A stretch of 64,000 nucleotides of DNA from Rhyzopertha dominica (lineage: Eukaryota > Arthropoda > Insecta > Coleoptera > Bostrichidae). Numbering within the stretch: the first letter of the stretch is position 1; each line of letters begins with the position of its first letter. Of the stretch, positions 24,101-43,800 are shown in pieces. The position numbers and the translations under genes were made by a program. Under the pieces are notes generated by a model. The model did not search any database and had not been told where the DNA came from. It saw only the letters and a list, made by a program, of their open reading frames with translations. The DNA lies in contig QCXZ01000041.1 of assembly GCA_025024175.1 (NCBI GenBank), positions 17,417,786-17,481,785 of the forward strand, written 5' to 3'.

Positions 24101-25368
24101 AGTTTTTCACTTTCAGTAACATTTTTGTTATTTCACAAAATAATGGTAGTGTAGTGTTTTTCAATCAAATATTCAACTTTTAGGGGCGTATGAGTCGTTT
24201 TACGGCAAACTTCAAAGAGACATGTTTTATTTAGAATTGATTAGGGATTACAAGAATGTATTAGTTGCGTCTAAAAATCCACAGACCTAAAAGTTCTATT
24301 AAAAAGGAGGGGTGTGCATTACCCCAGACCACGCCACTGGTGCTTTATAGATACTTCCCGATAACTTCTTTTATTATATTTTATGCCGTTATGATTCCCA
24401 CCGAATTTGAAATTGATATATCTTTTATGAAATAGCACTTTGTTCCTTCTATTATATGTCAAAAACTGCACTTTTTTTTATTTTCAAAAATATTCTCGAT
24501 TTCCTTAAGTATTGCAAATACTATATTTTCACAAAATGGCATAATGACAACATAGCTCAAATAGAACACAACATGTTTATGGCTAATAAAGTCAATTAAA
24601 ATTCTGTAAGGAATTTAAAATGCAGAAGTATGCAGGATAATTCATTTAAAAAGTTGCTGTGAGTTCTGGTACCTACCTATAATCCGAAGTCCGAAATGTT
24701 TTACGGAAGAAACACAATGGGATGGAACCTCCTACATGCTGACTATCTATATGTAAGATATACCAGTAACATCAATGAAAAGTAAAACTGGTTAGACAGT
24801 AAATGAAAGCAATTGATAATAACAGACACATCAAATTCATTTAGCCATTCAAATAGTTTACTTATTCATCCATACCATTAAAGGTATGGAAAAAAATTAA
24901 TCTGAAATCTGTGATCACTCGTTTTGTCTGAAATGACAGTTTTCCTAATATTGTAGTTGAAAAAAAAACACATTATTCTAGTCGGTCTCAGATCTACCTT
25001 CATTGACCATGCCACGCAAATAAAACAAGCACGAAAATATTGCATGAAGAACTATTGAAACGTCACAGCAAATTTGAAAATTGTTTTATTCCATCCTAAA
25101 CAACCGACTTCTACAACAAAATCAACATTTTTCTTAAAATTTACTTTTATTGGCAGTTCAATATCACACTCTGTTTCACATAGTTTTACAGATTTCATCA
25201 ATATACTAATTATCATAAAAATCTTATAAGCATTAAATAGACAAATAATATTAAAAATTAATTGCTTTTATCCTCTTTTCAGGTTTGATATCACCTGGTG
25301 TGTCAGTACCGATTGCCGTACCTGGTCAACCTGATATGGCAGCACAGTACTGGCCCCGTCTTCAGTGA
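18185..25368 (+). CDS. ey: eyeless/Pax6, 3' half (homeodomain and C-terminal exons)
   Basis: Transcription factor of the Pax6 family that controls eye development in insects. Four exons are visible: 18185-18352, 20723-20990, 22337-22584, 25283-25368, all with GT-AG borders and matching phases (256 residues in total). They encode an acidic linker rich in Asp and Ser, then a 60-residue homeodomain starting [19 protein letters not shown], with WFSNRRAKW giving the Pax-specific Ser50 and Asn51. A Ser/Pro/Gly/Tyr-rich transactivation tail follows, ending QYWPRLQ, the conserved Pax6 C-terminus. NDQIDSLEK and the EEKLRNQRR following the homeodomain agree with eyeless rather than twin of eyeless. The paired domain is not in the window, so the gene is 5' incomplete. 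Introns are loaded with transposon debris. Confidence 0.93.
18298..18352 (+). CDS. ey: Homeobox, first part (helix 1 start)
   Basis: Encodes homeodomain residues 1-18 ([18 protein letters not shown]). The exon ends after the first base of the Glu19 codon at a GTAAGA donor. The remaining 42 or so residues are encoded from 20723, after an intron of about 2.4 kb that contains a dead mariner copy. Confidence 0.9.
19050..19795 (+). pseudogene. Fossil mariner transposase in eyeless intron
   Basis: Degraded mariner blocks in order on the + strand: a RPHTSTDN segment (about 19280), LFHDNA carrying the second catalytic aspartate (about 19465), PPDFVLFL matching the third catalytic region (about 19565), and a C-terminal [13 protein letters not shown] / [13 protein letters not shown] block (19670-19760). 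Stops and frameshifts separate the blocks and one N lies at 19534. It is inactive. Confidence 0.75.
20723..20990 (+). CDS. ey: Homeobox, second part, and start of Pax6 tail
   Basis: Completes the homeodomain ([19 protein letters not shown], then helix 3 [12 protein letters not shown]) and continues into a Pro/Ser-rich tail ([20 protein letters not shown]). Preceded by a CGTTTCAG acceptor and closed by CAG before GTAAAA in phase 2. The only obvious change from fly eyeless in the homeodomain I can recall is Ala at position 36. Confidence 0.93.
21374..21442 (-). repeat. tRNA-derived SINE-like sequence
   Basis: On the minus strand GCTTTGG and TCAAAGC form a 7-bp acceptor-like stem, with an A-box-like TGGTGCAGTCAC and a B box GGGTTCGATTCCCG. 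Total length is about 67 and no anticodon stem forms, so this is a SINE head or tRNA pseudogene in an eyeless intron. Confidence 0.6.
21551..22180. mobile_element. Truncated palindromic CAGGGTG element
   Basis: Starts CAGGGTGTTCACGGTAAGAG after a TATATA run. About 21655-21830 is repeated in inverse at about 22040-22180 (ATTTAAAATAAC, CAAATGACT, TTCGACGCCCTC). A 70-base unit AGTCTGCAATAGCTA / AGTCTACAATAGCTA is directly repeated at 21567 and 21855. The expected right terminus was not found, so it is incomplete. It lies in the second intron visible here for eyeless. Confidence 0.6.
22337..22584 (+). CDS. ey: Pax6 transactivation-domain exon
   Basis: Encodes a low-complexity Ser/Gly/Met/Tyr/Pro-rich segment ([17 protein letters not shown], then [18 protein letters not shown]). 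Acceptor TTGTTCTAG; the exon ends ACAG before GTCAGT in phase 1, matching the last exon. Confidence 0.88.
23424..24440. mobile_element. Large foldback element of about 1 kb in eyeless intron
   Basis: The left half (about 23530-23970) and right half (about 24010-24440) are inverted copies diverged by roughly a tenth to a fifth by eye, with the centre near 24000. The left side opens CAGGGTGTCCTCGAAATACA. CAGTGGCGTGCG at 23662 and its inverse ending at 24339 lie inside the arms and resemble hAT-type termini, so one element may be nested in another. No transposase frame is present. One N lies at 23812. It would fold into a very long hairpin in eyeless pre-mRNA. Confidence 0.75.
25283..25368 (+). 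CDS. ey: Last coding exon of eyeless (Pax6 C-terminus)
   Basis: Encodes [19 protein letters not shown] followed by AAQYWPRLQ and TGA at 25366. The QYWPRLQ end is the conserved C-terminus of Pax6 proteins from insects to vertebrates. Acceptor CTCTTTTCAG. Confidence 0.92.
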
Positions 25369-25557
25369 CCTTGGTGGACATAGAAGAATTACCGCTGAAA
25401 GATTATGGAGCCGCCATTTTGCTCCGTGGTACCTACACCATTATATACCTTAAAACAGATGCGTTTGTTTAAACAAAGCATCTGGTAATATAGGGTCTCA
25501 ACATAATGGAAGATTCTCCTTGTGCATTTTGTGTAATATGTGATCCATGAGTTTCCA

Positions 25558-25563
25558 AATAAA
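25558..25563 (+). promoter_or_regulatory. Candidate early polyadenylation signal of eyeless
   Basis: AATAAA 190 bases after the eyeless stop codon. A second AATAAA lies further downstream at 25914, so two 3' ends are possible. Confidence 0.4.
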
Positions 25564-25867
25564 TATTTTGCCATTTTTTGTGTACTAGCAACATATCCCC
25601 AAGAAATAATACAGGATTCTTTGATGCAACAATCTGCTCGAGTTTAATATGGGTAACTCATGTTTTTTAATTGTTCCCATTACGGACACTAGTGACATTT
25701 TGTTTATTGTGATTCTTTCTATGATTTCAGCAGCGCTTGCACAAAGATATCCTGTATATTAAATGAAAAGTTGAAAATAGGAAGGTCTGTGCATGTGATT
25801 TTAAAAATTAAGGTATCATTAATGTGAATATTAGCTTAATGTTTATAATTGTTTTTAAAAATTTAAT

Positions 25868-25873
25868 TTTATT
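25868..25873 (-). promoter_or_regulatory. Candidate polyadenylation signal of the zinc-finger gene
   Basis: AATAAA on the minus strand, 86 bases beyond that gene's stop codon. It is upstream, in + coordinates, of the second eyeless signal at 25914, so the two mRNAs would overlap. Confidence 0.5.
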
Positions 25874-25913
25874 GTGTGTAAATAAGGTACCTATTGAAAC
25901 ACTTTGTAAAATT

Positions 25914-25919
25914 AATAAA
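25914..25919 (+). promoter_or_regulatory. Candidate distal polyadenylation signal of eyeless
   Basis: AATAAA about 545 bases after the stop codon, ending 39 bases before the stop codon end of the convergent zinc-finger gene. Confidence 0.45.
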
Positions 25920-25958
25920 ATATTTAATATGCAAAAGACAATTACAATATACTTAAAA

Positions 25959-34623
<8,665 letters not shown>

Positions 34624-35003
34624 ATTAGTGAGTTTCTTGAAGAAGTTATCAGGGCTGTAAAGAGAACCGAAATTGTTAATTCGTTGTTTCACTTATTAAT
34701 GAAATATTTTGAGGTTATGTAGTCACATTTTCCTTATTAAAAATACCTCTGCCGTCCCGTAAGACTACTACTAGCACGTTTTTCTAATAATAAATTTGGC
34801 AGATGCATTGTAAACAAGTAAAAATACCCTATTATTTAAAGAAGCAAACGTTACCAGAAGTAATCTTCCAGCATTTTGAAGTTAGAATATTTGCACAAGT
34901 TAAACCGCTGTAGCAACTGGCAGTACCAGCTTCGAAATAGGTCGACTAATGGCGATAAGTAAATTTCGGCATATACATATAATAAAAAAAGCTCGTAGCT
35001 TAC

Positions 35004-35110
35004 CCAAAAAACCTTTGACCCACGAGCTTTCTAGCTTCGCGATTCTGCACCGGACACCGGACGTCAACCACTCGTTTCAGTTTCTTGTCATTCGTTTTGT
35101 TGTTTTCACT
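35004..35110 (-). other. Probable 5' UTR exon of the ZC3H11A-like gene
   Basis: On the minus strand a GTAAGC donor borders 35004, and the upstream bases are relatively GC-rich compared with flanks. This would be spliced to the acceptor at 34655. The upstream limit is a guess because no start-site motif is decisive. Confidence 0.45.
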
Positions 35111-35640
35111 GATGGCGGCAAATTTTAAACTAGTGTCACTTGGCACATTTTCTATTTGCACACATTCGGCAATTTAGAATTGAATCATGTTATCTTAAAA
35201 GTAATTAATTTTTTTTATTGTCATTTCCATATATGGGCTATGTGTAATCTACAGGAATTTTGAATGGACAGATTAAAAGTATATTTCTACGGCGGCTGAC
35301 TACTTTATGGCGCATAAATTTGAATGANCGCCCTTTACATACAAGGCATACTTTTACTTTTACAGGAAACAAGTCTATTTATACTTTTTTACCATAGTAA
35401 CTAGCACGTATAAAACGGCTGGTAAAACGATTGGTCGTTACGAAAACCGCGCGGCTAAAAAGCACCAATGCCATAACCTTATTTTTCAACATACAAGGTT
35501 GCTGAATAACACGGAGGGTCGTGGAGGACATGTTAATGATAGTTTATCAGTTACAGTTGTTCATTCAGTAGTGTGGTGTTGGCGGACACTTTGAACTTTA
35601 TAACGGTAAATTGACGATCGACTAAGTTTTGCAAATCAAA
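35111..35640. promoter_or_regulatory. Shared divergent promoter region
   Basis: About 0.5 kb separates the probable first exon of the zinc-finger gene (-) from the Mdh1 start codon (+). It contains an inverted CCAAT box (ATTGG, 35430-35434), an X-box-like TTTACCATAGTAAC (35388-35401) and an arthropod initiator match TCAGTT (35547-35552) with a second TCAGT at 35565. The two genes probably fire from one bidirectional promoter. One N at 35327. Confidence 0.5.
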
Positions 35641-36709
35641 ATGGTAAGTGTACATTGATATAATTTTCGGTATTTCTATAGGTTGCTGTTATATAATTTG
35701 CGTAACTTGTTTTGTTTATTTGCAGTCTGAACCAATTCGCGTAGTGGTCACGGGAGCTGCCGGTCAAATCGCCTACTCGCTCCTGTACATAATTGCTAAG
35801 GGAGATGTTTTTGGCCCAAATCAATCCCTTATTTTGCACCTTTTGGACATTCCACCTATGATGGGTGTTCTAGAGGGAGTTGTAATGGAACTGGCTGATT
35901 GTGCTCTACCCCTTTTGCACTCAGTAGTTCCTACTGCCGATCCAGCAGAAGCATTTAAAGATGTGTCGGCGGCGTTCCTTGTCGGTGCAATGCCCCGTAA
36001 ACAGGGAATGGAACGTAAAGATTTGCTTTCGGCAAATGTCACTATCTTCAAGGTGCAAGGCGAAGCATTGGATAAATATGCAAAAAAAGATGTCAAAGTC
36101 CTTGTTGTTGGAAATCCTGCCAATACAAATGCACTTGTATGCTCTAAATACGCCCCCTCTATTCCAAAAGAAAACTTTACTGCGATGACCCGGCTTGATC
36201 AAAACAGAGCTCAGTCACAGATAGCAGCGAAAGCAGGTGTACCTGTTGCTGCTGTTAGCAATGTCATCATTTGGGGTAATCATTCCTCAACTCAGTTCCC
36301 TGACGCATCACATGCACTGGTCAACAATGTTCCCGCACCCGACGTTATTAAGGATGATGCATGGTTAACAAGCACATTTGTTGAAACCGTGCAGAAGAGA
36401 GGTGCAGCTGTCATCGCAGCTAGAAAGATGTCCTCAGCCATGTCTGCCGCAAAGGCAGCTGCAGATCACATGCGAGACTGGTTCTTGGGAACCGCTCCTG
36501 GAAGATTTGTTTCTATGGGTGTTTTAAGCGACGGGAGTTATGAAGCCCCCAAGGATGTCGTATTTTCATTCCCAGTCTCCATTAAAGATGGAAAGTGGTC
36601 AATTGTTCAGGGATTGCCGATCAGCGATTTTGCCCGTCAGCTACTGAACGTGACAGGGAAGGAACTGGAAGAAGAGCGCTCTGAAGCTTTTGCTGTCATC
36701 AACGCATGA
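35641..36709 (+). CDS. Mdh1: Cytosolic malate dehydrogenase
   Basis: NAD-dependent enzyme interconverting malate and oxaloacetate in the cytosol, serving the malate-aspartate shuttle. The first coding exon is just ATG (35641-35643), followed by GTAAGT. The intron is 35644-35725 and exon 2 spans 35726-36709, giving 328 residues, close to the family's usual 333. The protein starts [19 protein letters not shown], with the Rossmann GAAGQI motif. [13 protein letters not shown] is the mobile substrate loop with its arginines, TRLDQNRA carries the catalytic Asp and [13 protein letters not shown] carries the catalytic His. These mark the cytosolic rather than mitochondrial isoform. Gln in LDQNRA, where many orthologues have His, is a minor variation. 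A larger frame reading through the intron is not the real start. Confidence 0.95.
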
Positions 36710-36933
36710 CTGCCAAACAAGCTTTAACTATGTCAGACTAGAATGGAATTTTAGAAATCCACAGTTGCGTATAGCGATTAGAAGAGTGTAGCTAAAATTT
36801 CATTTTGTTTACAGTGCTTTTATTTCATCTCTGCCCTAGTTTGACTAATTAAAGCTTGTGTTGCCGAATTATTATTTTTTAATAAGCATTTATTTTTATT
36901 AATTGCATATCTTGTCCATTTTATTTGCATGTA

Positions 36934-36939
36934 AATAAA
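36934..36939 (+). promoter_or_regulatory. Polyadenylation signal of Mdh1
   Basis: AATAAA 225 bases after the stop codon, followed by the sort of T/GT-rich stretch expected downstream of a cleavage site. Confidence 0.55.
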
Positions 36940-37642
36940 CCCAAAGGTGTATAGCCATTTATTCACTTATCATTTTTCTTTTGTGTTGGAACTTTGGTTG
37001 TTGAAATATATTTCGTTAAACAGTATCTTCATCTTATTTATTGTGTAAATGAATTTTTCAGTGCCGTAAACTTGCAGAACACTGCTTTAAGTTTTTCCTT
37101 AGGTTTGAAACAGTACATTTCTAGTAGCCTCTTCCTCTTTTTTCGTGTTCTCTTATTTGGTTTGTCATTTGAATCCAATAGTTGGCCATGCGTTTATAAT
37201 AACAAATGGACTTTATCAGAATAGTGTAATGCTAATGTGCATTCAGAGAATTCTGTTTAAAGTATTGTATTACTAACATAAAGGAAGTCCTTCAGTATGC
37301 AATAGAAGTATTGTCAATTAATATTTGTTCAAGTTTACCGCAATTTGTTCCCATTTCCGCGCGGTGGGTAAATAAACTGTACTTGATATCTTCAATTAAT
37401 AATTTATTAAGCAATACATAATAAACACATTACAAAGTCCGTGTTTGTATATTAGAAACAAAGAGTCATTCATCTAACTCTATACTACCATTACACTTAA
37501 TATAATACAGTAATTAACACGTGATTTTAATACAGAACGATACCGGAGATCGATGTATTTCCCAATAATAGACAACTGTTGTTAAGAGACAAGTGGCAAC
37601 GTTGTATGGTTAATTATGTAACTGTCAACTACGTTTTGTTTG

Positions 37643-37656
37643 TTTACCATAGCAAC
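37643..37656 (+). promoter_or_regulatory. X-box-like RFX site upstream of Cep135
   Basis: TTTACCATAGCAAC resembles the 14-base RFX X-box, two half-sites around AT. The right half AGCAAC fits RRNAAC exactly; the first base of the left half deviates. It lies about 240 bases before the Cep135 start codon. RFX factors control centriolar and ciliary genes, so the match fits its neighbour. Confidence 0.45.
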
Positions 37657-37896
37657 AAGTGGTCGTAGTGGTGTACGACATAACCTGTTGTATTTTCAAA
37701 AATATGTAGCAGTTTTCAATATCAATAATCACACATAATAATAATTTTTACAAATTTCACAAATGAGACATATATTTTAATGTTGTGTTTATAACCGTAT
37801 TTAATTTTATAACCGTCTGAATGTTTGTATTGCACATTTTAAGCTATTTTGTTTGTATTGTGTCTTATTAGTGTTTTATATACCTATCTTATTAAA

Positions 37897-40800
37897 ATGT
37901 GTTCAAAATATCAAGCTCTTCGAAAACAATTAGATGATCTGGGTTACAAGCAGGTGCTTGTGCCTGAAGCAGTGCCACTTGTTGATCGATTATTATCAGA
38001 CCTTTTGAAAACAACAGAAAGTCTGCAGAAATACATGACGGTAGCCAGGCAGGCTATAGAAGTAAATCCAGTTGCCTTTGCAACCTTTTGAACCTGAATG
38101 TCATTTTGTGTATTGTAGGAACGTGACAATTTAGAGTTGGGAGCTGAACCATACAAATGTGACAATGCCAAACTTGTCAAAGAGTGTAACGAATTGCATT
38201 TAGCACTTCTTCAATACAGGGAGCAGAACGAGAAAATACAGAAAAGTAATAATGTAATTTGTAACAAAGCATCATAAACAGTATTTGAATATTACAGATT
38301 TGAAAAGACAGGTGAATGTGCTTGAAGCTGAAATTTTTGAGGCAAATTCAGAAAAAGCAAAGTTAAAGTCGTACATAAGTGAGCTAGAAAGTAAAGCACG
38401 TATATTAGGTCGCAAACCTTCCAAAACCGTCTCATCCACTTCAGTAATAAGAAATAAACCGGTGTCTAAGGCTTCATTGCAAAGTACTCCTACAATGGCA
38501 TTGGCTGAACAGAAAATTGCTAATTTAACAAAAGAAATTAAGAAATTGAAAGAAGATCATCTACAGTTATTTGAAACGGCAGAATCTTATAAAAATCAGG
38601 TTAAATTTAAACATTAATGGTTTTGCTTTTTGTTAAATGGATTGTTTTAAAGATTAACAGTCGTGATAGGGAAATACAACGACTGACTGCAATGCTGGAG
38701 GGTGGACGTCCAACTCATGCTCTGAATACGGATTGCTGCTACAGGGATACGGAAGGTCGTTTGGCAAGGTTGCAAGATAACATAAATGTTTTAAGAAGGG
38801 AAAAATTAACTTTAGAGGATCGTCTTAAAGGTAAGGGAACATACTTTATGCAACACTTTTCATCAGACTTTTAAGATTAGTAAATATAACGGATGTCTAC
38901 AGCCTTATCATTTGGTTTAGTGTATCTTTTTGTATTTTTTGCCTGGTTTCTATTGCACAGTTTTATCTAGAGTGATGGTAATCGAAAGCCGTGTTAGGTA
39001 CTTTCTATTAGGCATAAAGCCCTGTGCGTCATTTAAATAATTCATTCTATTTTTGTTTCACAACGTAGGTAATGTAAATTTGACTAGTTCTCTTAAGTAA
39101 AATGTAATTTTTATTCAAAACTAAAATAAAAAAGCAATTTAATTTCTATTATAAAATATATGTGCCCAACTAACTACAATTCTTGTGGAAGAATTCGTTC
39201 AAATGATCAAATTTCTATTTTCATTATCAGAGTTTTTATTTTTGTGTTATTTTAAACTTGTAACACCAATTTGACGCATACTTAAAATATGTTTCCCTAT
39301 TAAACTGATGCTTCAGATACGTAAAGCAAAACTTTGTGTTTTAAAATACCAGGTACTGAAAGATTCTGTAAATTTACCATTGTTGATATTTCTAATTTAC
39401 ATTCTCTTAAGAGAAATTACATTATCTAATGTAAATTGTGTATATAAAAGTCCCTAATATTTGGTCTCTTAAAATACGTTAAAATTAGGAAACAAATAAC
39501 ACAACATGTTTTAAGAGACAACATATTAGGGAATCATGTGATAAAGAATTCAACAAACAAATGAATTCGGGAAACATTTACATTTTGTAAAAGTTGCTAT
39601 ATATTTCATAGCAGGAATGAAATTGGTGTTCGGACTATAATTTTGAATAAGAATTTTAACTTGTTACTATCTTGTAAGAGGGTGCTAATTACTATACATT
39701 GGTTAATCAGAAAATTAACATGTAGATTAAATCAATATTATATTATATTAACTCAAGTGATTTGCATATAATTGTATTGTAAGTGATTTATTTTCTTATA
39801 CCAATGATACAGAAAACATTTCCTAAAATTAAATACCTACATCATATTTATATTTATTAGAATCTGTAATGAAGCAACATGAGGCCATGAAAAGAGCATT
39901 ACATCTAGCAGAGCGAAATAAGCAACTTGAAAAGNAACTAANGGACATCGATCAAATGGCACTGGCTGTTGAANAAGAGGCCAATTCAATTGTTAGCGAA
40001 NATTCTGAAAAAATAAGCAGGTATTTAACAGCATTATTTTTTAAATTTGTTGGTTGAATCAGTGTTTATTTTTTAAAGAATTATATTATTTCAGATTGCA
40101 AGACAGGCTCAACCAGAATGTACTTCAGATCCAGTGTTTAGAAAAGGAAGTTGCTGACCTCAGGCGAGAGAAGCAGGCACTTTGCAGTGACTTAGAAGCT
40201 GTCAAGCTGGAAAGGAATCATCTTCAGGTTGTCTTGGAAACAACACTTGAAGACAAGAAACATTTGACTGACAGAATCAACCAATTTACTATTATAGGTG
40301 AGCATGACCAAATTAAAGTGGGGTTTTCCGCTGATGCATTTTTTTTTTCAGAACATGACTTGAATATAGAGATTGACAGGTTGATGAGACTTTCTGCAGA
40401 TCAAAAACGCAAAATTGCTGAGCTAGAGTGTCAAGTGTTCTCAGGAAGGCTTGATAAATCAGATGTCAGGTTTGAGGTAAGTTCTTAATGATTTTTCCAT
40501 TAATTATTGTAGCAGTAATTGAGATTAAAATTTTATTTTATTTATTAACTAGTGCAGCATTTATTAACATTATAAAGCATAATATAACATCTTGTATGAG
40601 CCAGTTTATATTTACAATAAACTATTTGTTTAAGACTAGATGACGAATGATACTTTCATATAATTGACCATAACTGATTATGATAATTCAAAGAAATTGA
40701 TGAACATTTATAAATTGATACGGTTTACCTGTTGTTATATTTATTGGGTTATTAACATATTTTATTCAATTCTACCCATTACAACTATTGTGAAAAAATA

Positions 40801-43800
40801 TAAAGGAGTACAAATATTTTTGCTTTTATTAACTACATGTATATAAAATCTATTATGAAATATATAAATACATATATCTTGTTTAGCAATGCTCTTGTAT
40901 AGACACATCGGGCATCATTTATTTGTTTTTATGTGTCGCTTCTTACAATTGTGGTAAGGGAAGCTACTAATTACCAGTATTCATCTTTTCAGCATTCATT
41001 GATATGATGTATACCTTTTTTTGCCAACAATACTCTTTTTAAAGTCTTACAACAAAATTAGAACTATAAATATAGAACTATTTTACTATTATATTATTGT
41101 TTTAGAAAAAAAATTAGTTTAAAAAGTATAACAGTAGATACTTACTTATTCGTATTGGATGAATCAGTGCCATCCTCTACATTAATAATAAACTGATTTT
41201 GGTTAATCTAGAGATCAAGTAAAATTCATTTCTTTATTATATTTGTTGAAAGAGTTTCCTTCCACATTTTTTATTGCCTCATCACCAAACCCATTTGTCT
41301 AATTTTTCAGTCAGTAATTTTTGAAAATTGTCCACACATTTTTAATTGGATTGTATTGACATTGGTAAGTAGTATCAGTACAACCAAATGATCATGCAGC
41401 AAGCACCTGTATAATTCATCTATTGCATGTGTTTCTTTTTGTAGTTTGGCATCTTGCAATATCTAAAAGTCCTGTTTTAGTTACATTTTCCCTGCATTTG
41501 TTTTTTTTAGTTCACAATGATGCGGAGCATTATATATAAATACAGATGCTGGTTCTTCTTGTAGTTGTGACAGTTTATCGGAAATCCATTTTTTAAACAG
41601 CGAGGCGTCCATGTTGTCATGATAATCTTCCGATTTGTTTTTGAAACCAGAAATCGAAAATAAGAAAAACAAAAGTTGTATATACTGTTTGCTTTTGGCT
41701 TCTTAAACATCCAAAAAGTAAATTTTTTAAGATAATATCAGGCTTTTCAAAAAGAAACCGCCTTGTCAGTTGTAATGTTTCTTGTATTTGAAACTTAAAG
41801 ATTTTACCAGGTTCTTTAAATTTGATACACTGCCATCACAGAGAAATTATGCTTTCAAATGAAGTTTTAAAAAATTCATTGTCAGTGGCAAATTGGCTTT
41901 TTGCAACTCATGAATTTGTTTTCTGATTTGAACCTTGTTGAAAATTGCTAAATCAACCGTTTTTGTTTTTTTCTAATTCTGTGGGCTTTTCACCATCAAT
42001 TTTTTATATGTCTCCTGACAGTTTTTTCAGAAACTTCAAAGTGTCTTAGCATTATGTTATGGATCCTAAATTTTATTTTTCTTCTTTCATAGATGCAATA
42101 ACTTTCATTGCCAAGTCATGACTTTTTCGGTCCAACACAGTCATTTTATCAAGTTTTAAAGCAAAAAATTACTTTTACATATGACTAAATACAAATGCGT
42201 ACAAAAAAGTGAAATCCCCCATACAGTTACCTCCAGTGGTTTCTAAGTATAAAATATTTCATTTCATTTCATTTATTCTGGATATGTACAAATCAACAAT
42301 AATAGGTAATACAATAGAACCAAATATACATTAACACTTTTTTTAAGGATTATAAGAGATTTAATTGGGTATATTGCAGGTATATTTATTAATATAAATG
42401 ATCTGACCGGGTTTGAACCATGGACCTTTTGATTACGAGCAAACATGCTATTACTGGGCCATCAGGGCCCTATTTGAATCCCAGGTCAAGGTGGCATATA
42501 TACATCAAAGTTACCAAATGTAACACTACTGAATGCTATTTGGCATTCTATAATCTATAATCTGTGCTTAGGGATTTCTTGTCACTACTGTATACAGGGT
42601 GTCCCTGAACATGTGGGCAATATCTCGTGATCTGATAGCTGAGCTAAAAACATCACTATTTTACAGTATAACTTTTTTTGATATAACGTCCGCCTACTGA
42701 GATATTCACCCCTAAAGCTCTTTTGAAAAAATTGGTTTCTCCGAAATATCTTTTATACCGCCTGATATAATTTGATGAAATTTTCGCCATTAATATTTAT
42801 AATGCAGGCGGTTAGAATAGTGCAGACACAGTTTTTGTAACTGCACGGGGAAGTTGGGGGTAAACTACCCTTCACTGTTTTTTTCTCTTAATTTTAAGGC
42901 GGGTAAGATTTTTTCCCCGAAATAGGCGTTTTTCAATTCTATCAAACTTAAGAAGAAAAAAAGGTACTCTTTATTCATTACCCTAATGTTAACCGTTTTC
43001 GAGAAAAATGCTGTTGAATTACATGGTTCACATTTTCACTTGCGTCCACACGAGCAATTTAATTTTTATAGTAGGCGCTAAAAAATATTATTAGCTGTCA
43101 CTCCATTTAATTTTCCTGGTGTGATTGTTATCCAACAATCATTTTAAAATGGAATATTCATTTCCTGAATATGCTGACATGCATTTAGTGTATGGTCTAG
43201 CCCTTGGTAATAGTACAGAAGCTGTGAGGTTGTACGCAGAACGATTTCCTGACCATAGGATTCCTGATCGGAAAACTTTTGAACGGGTTGATAGACGTTT
43301 AAGGGAGACAGGTGGGACATAAAATTATCCATAAAGGCATGTTTATATCAATTTGTAATTATTAGGAAAATTTGTAAAAGATAGTTTGAACGGTGGCGTC
43401 CAAAGAAGAGTACGCACAGTGGTCCTAGAGGAGAACGTTTTGGATAGCGTGGCTGCGGATCCTACCAATAGTATTAGAAAACTTGCGGTGCAACACAATG
43501 TGTCCAAAAACACTATTTCCAGAATTTTTCAAGAACAATTACTGTACCCTTTTCATGTTCAAAAGGTACATGCTCTAAGTCATGAAGATTTTCCTGCTAG
43601 AGTGGAATTTTCAAATTGGGTCTTAGAACAGCACACAAATAACAGGGATCTTATTAGTTCGATTCTTTATTCAGATGAGGCTGGTTTCACGAAAAACGGT
43701 GTAATAAATTCACACAATTTACATGTTTGGGCGGACGAAAACCCTAATTCCACAGTGGTTGCAAGACACCAGTTCCAGTTTCAGTCTGTTAATGTTTGGG

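Noticed and set aside
35648..35725. Mdh1 frame extended upstream through the intron ([10 protein letters not shown]...)
   Set aside because: This hydrophobic stretch is the intron between the ATG exon and 35726; GTAAGT and TTTGCAG borders and the family N-terminus show the true start is 35641.
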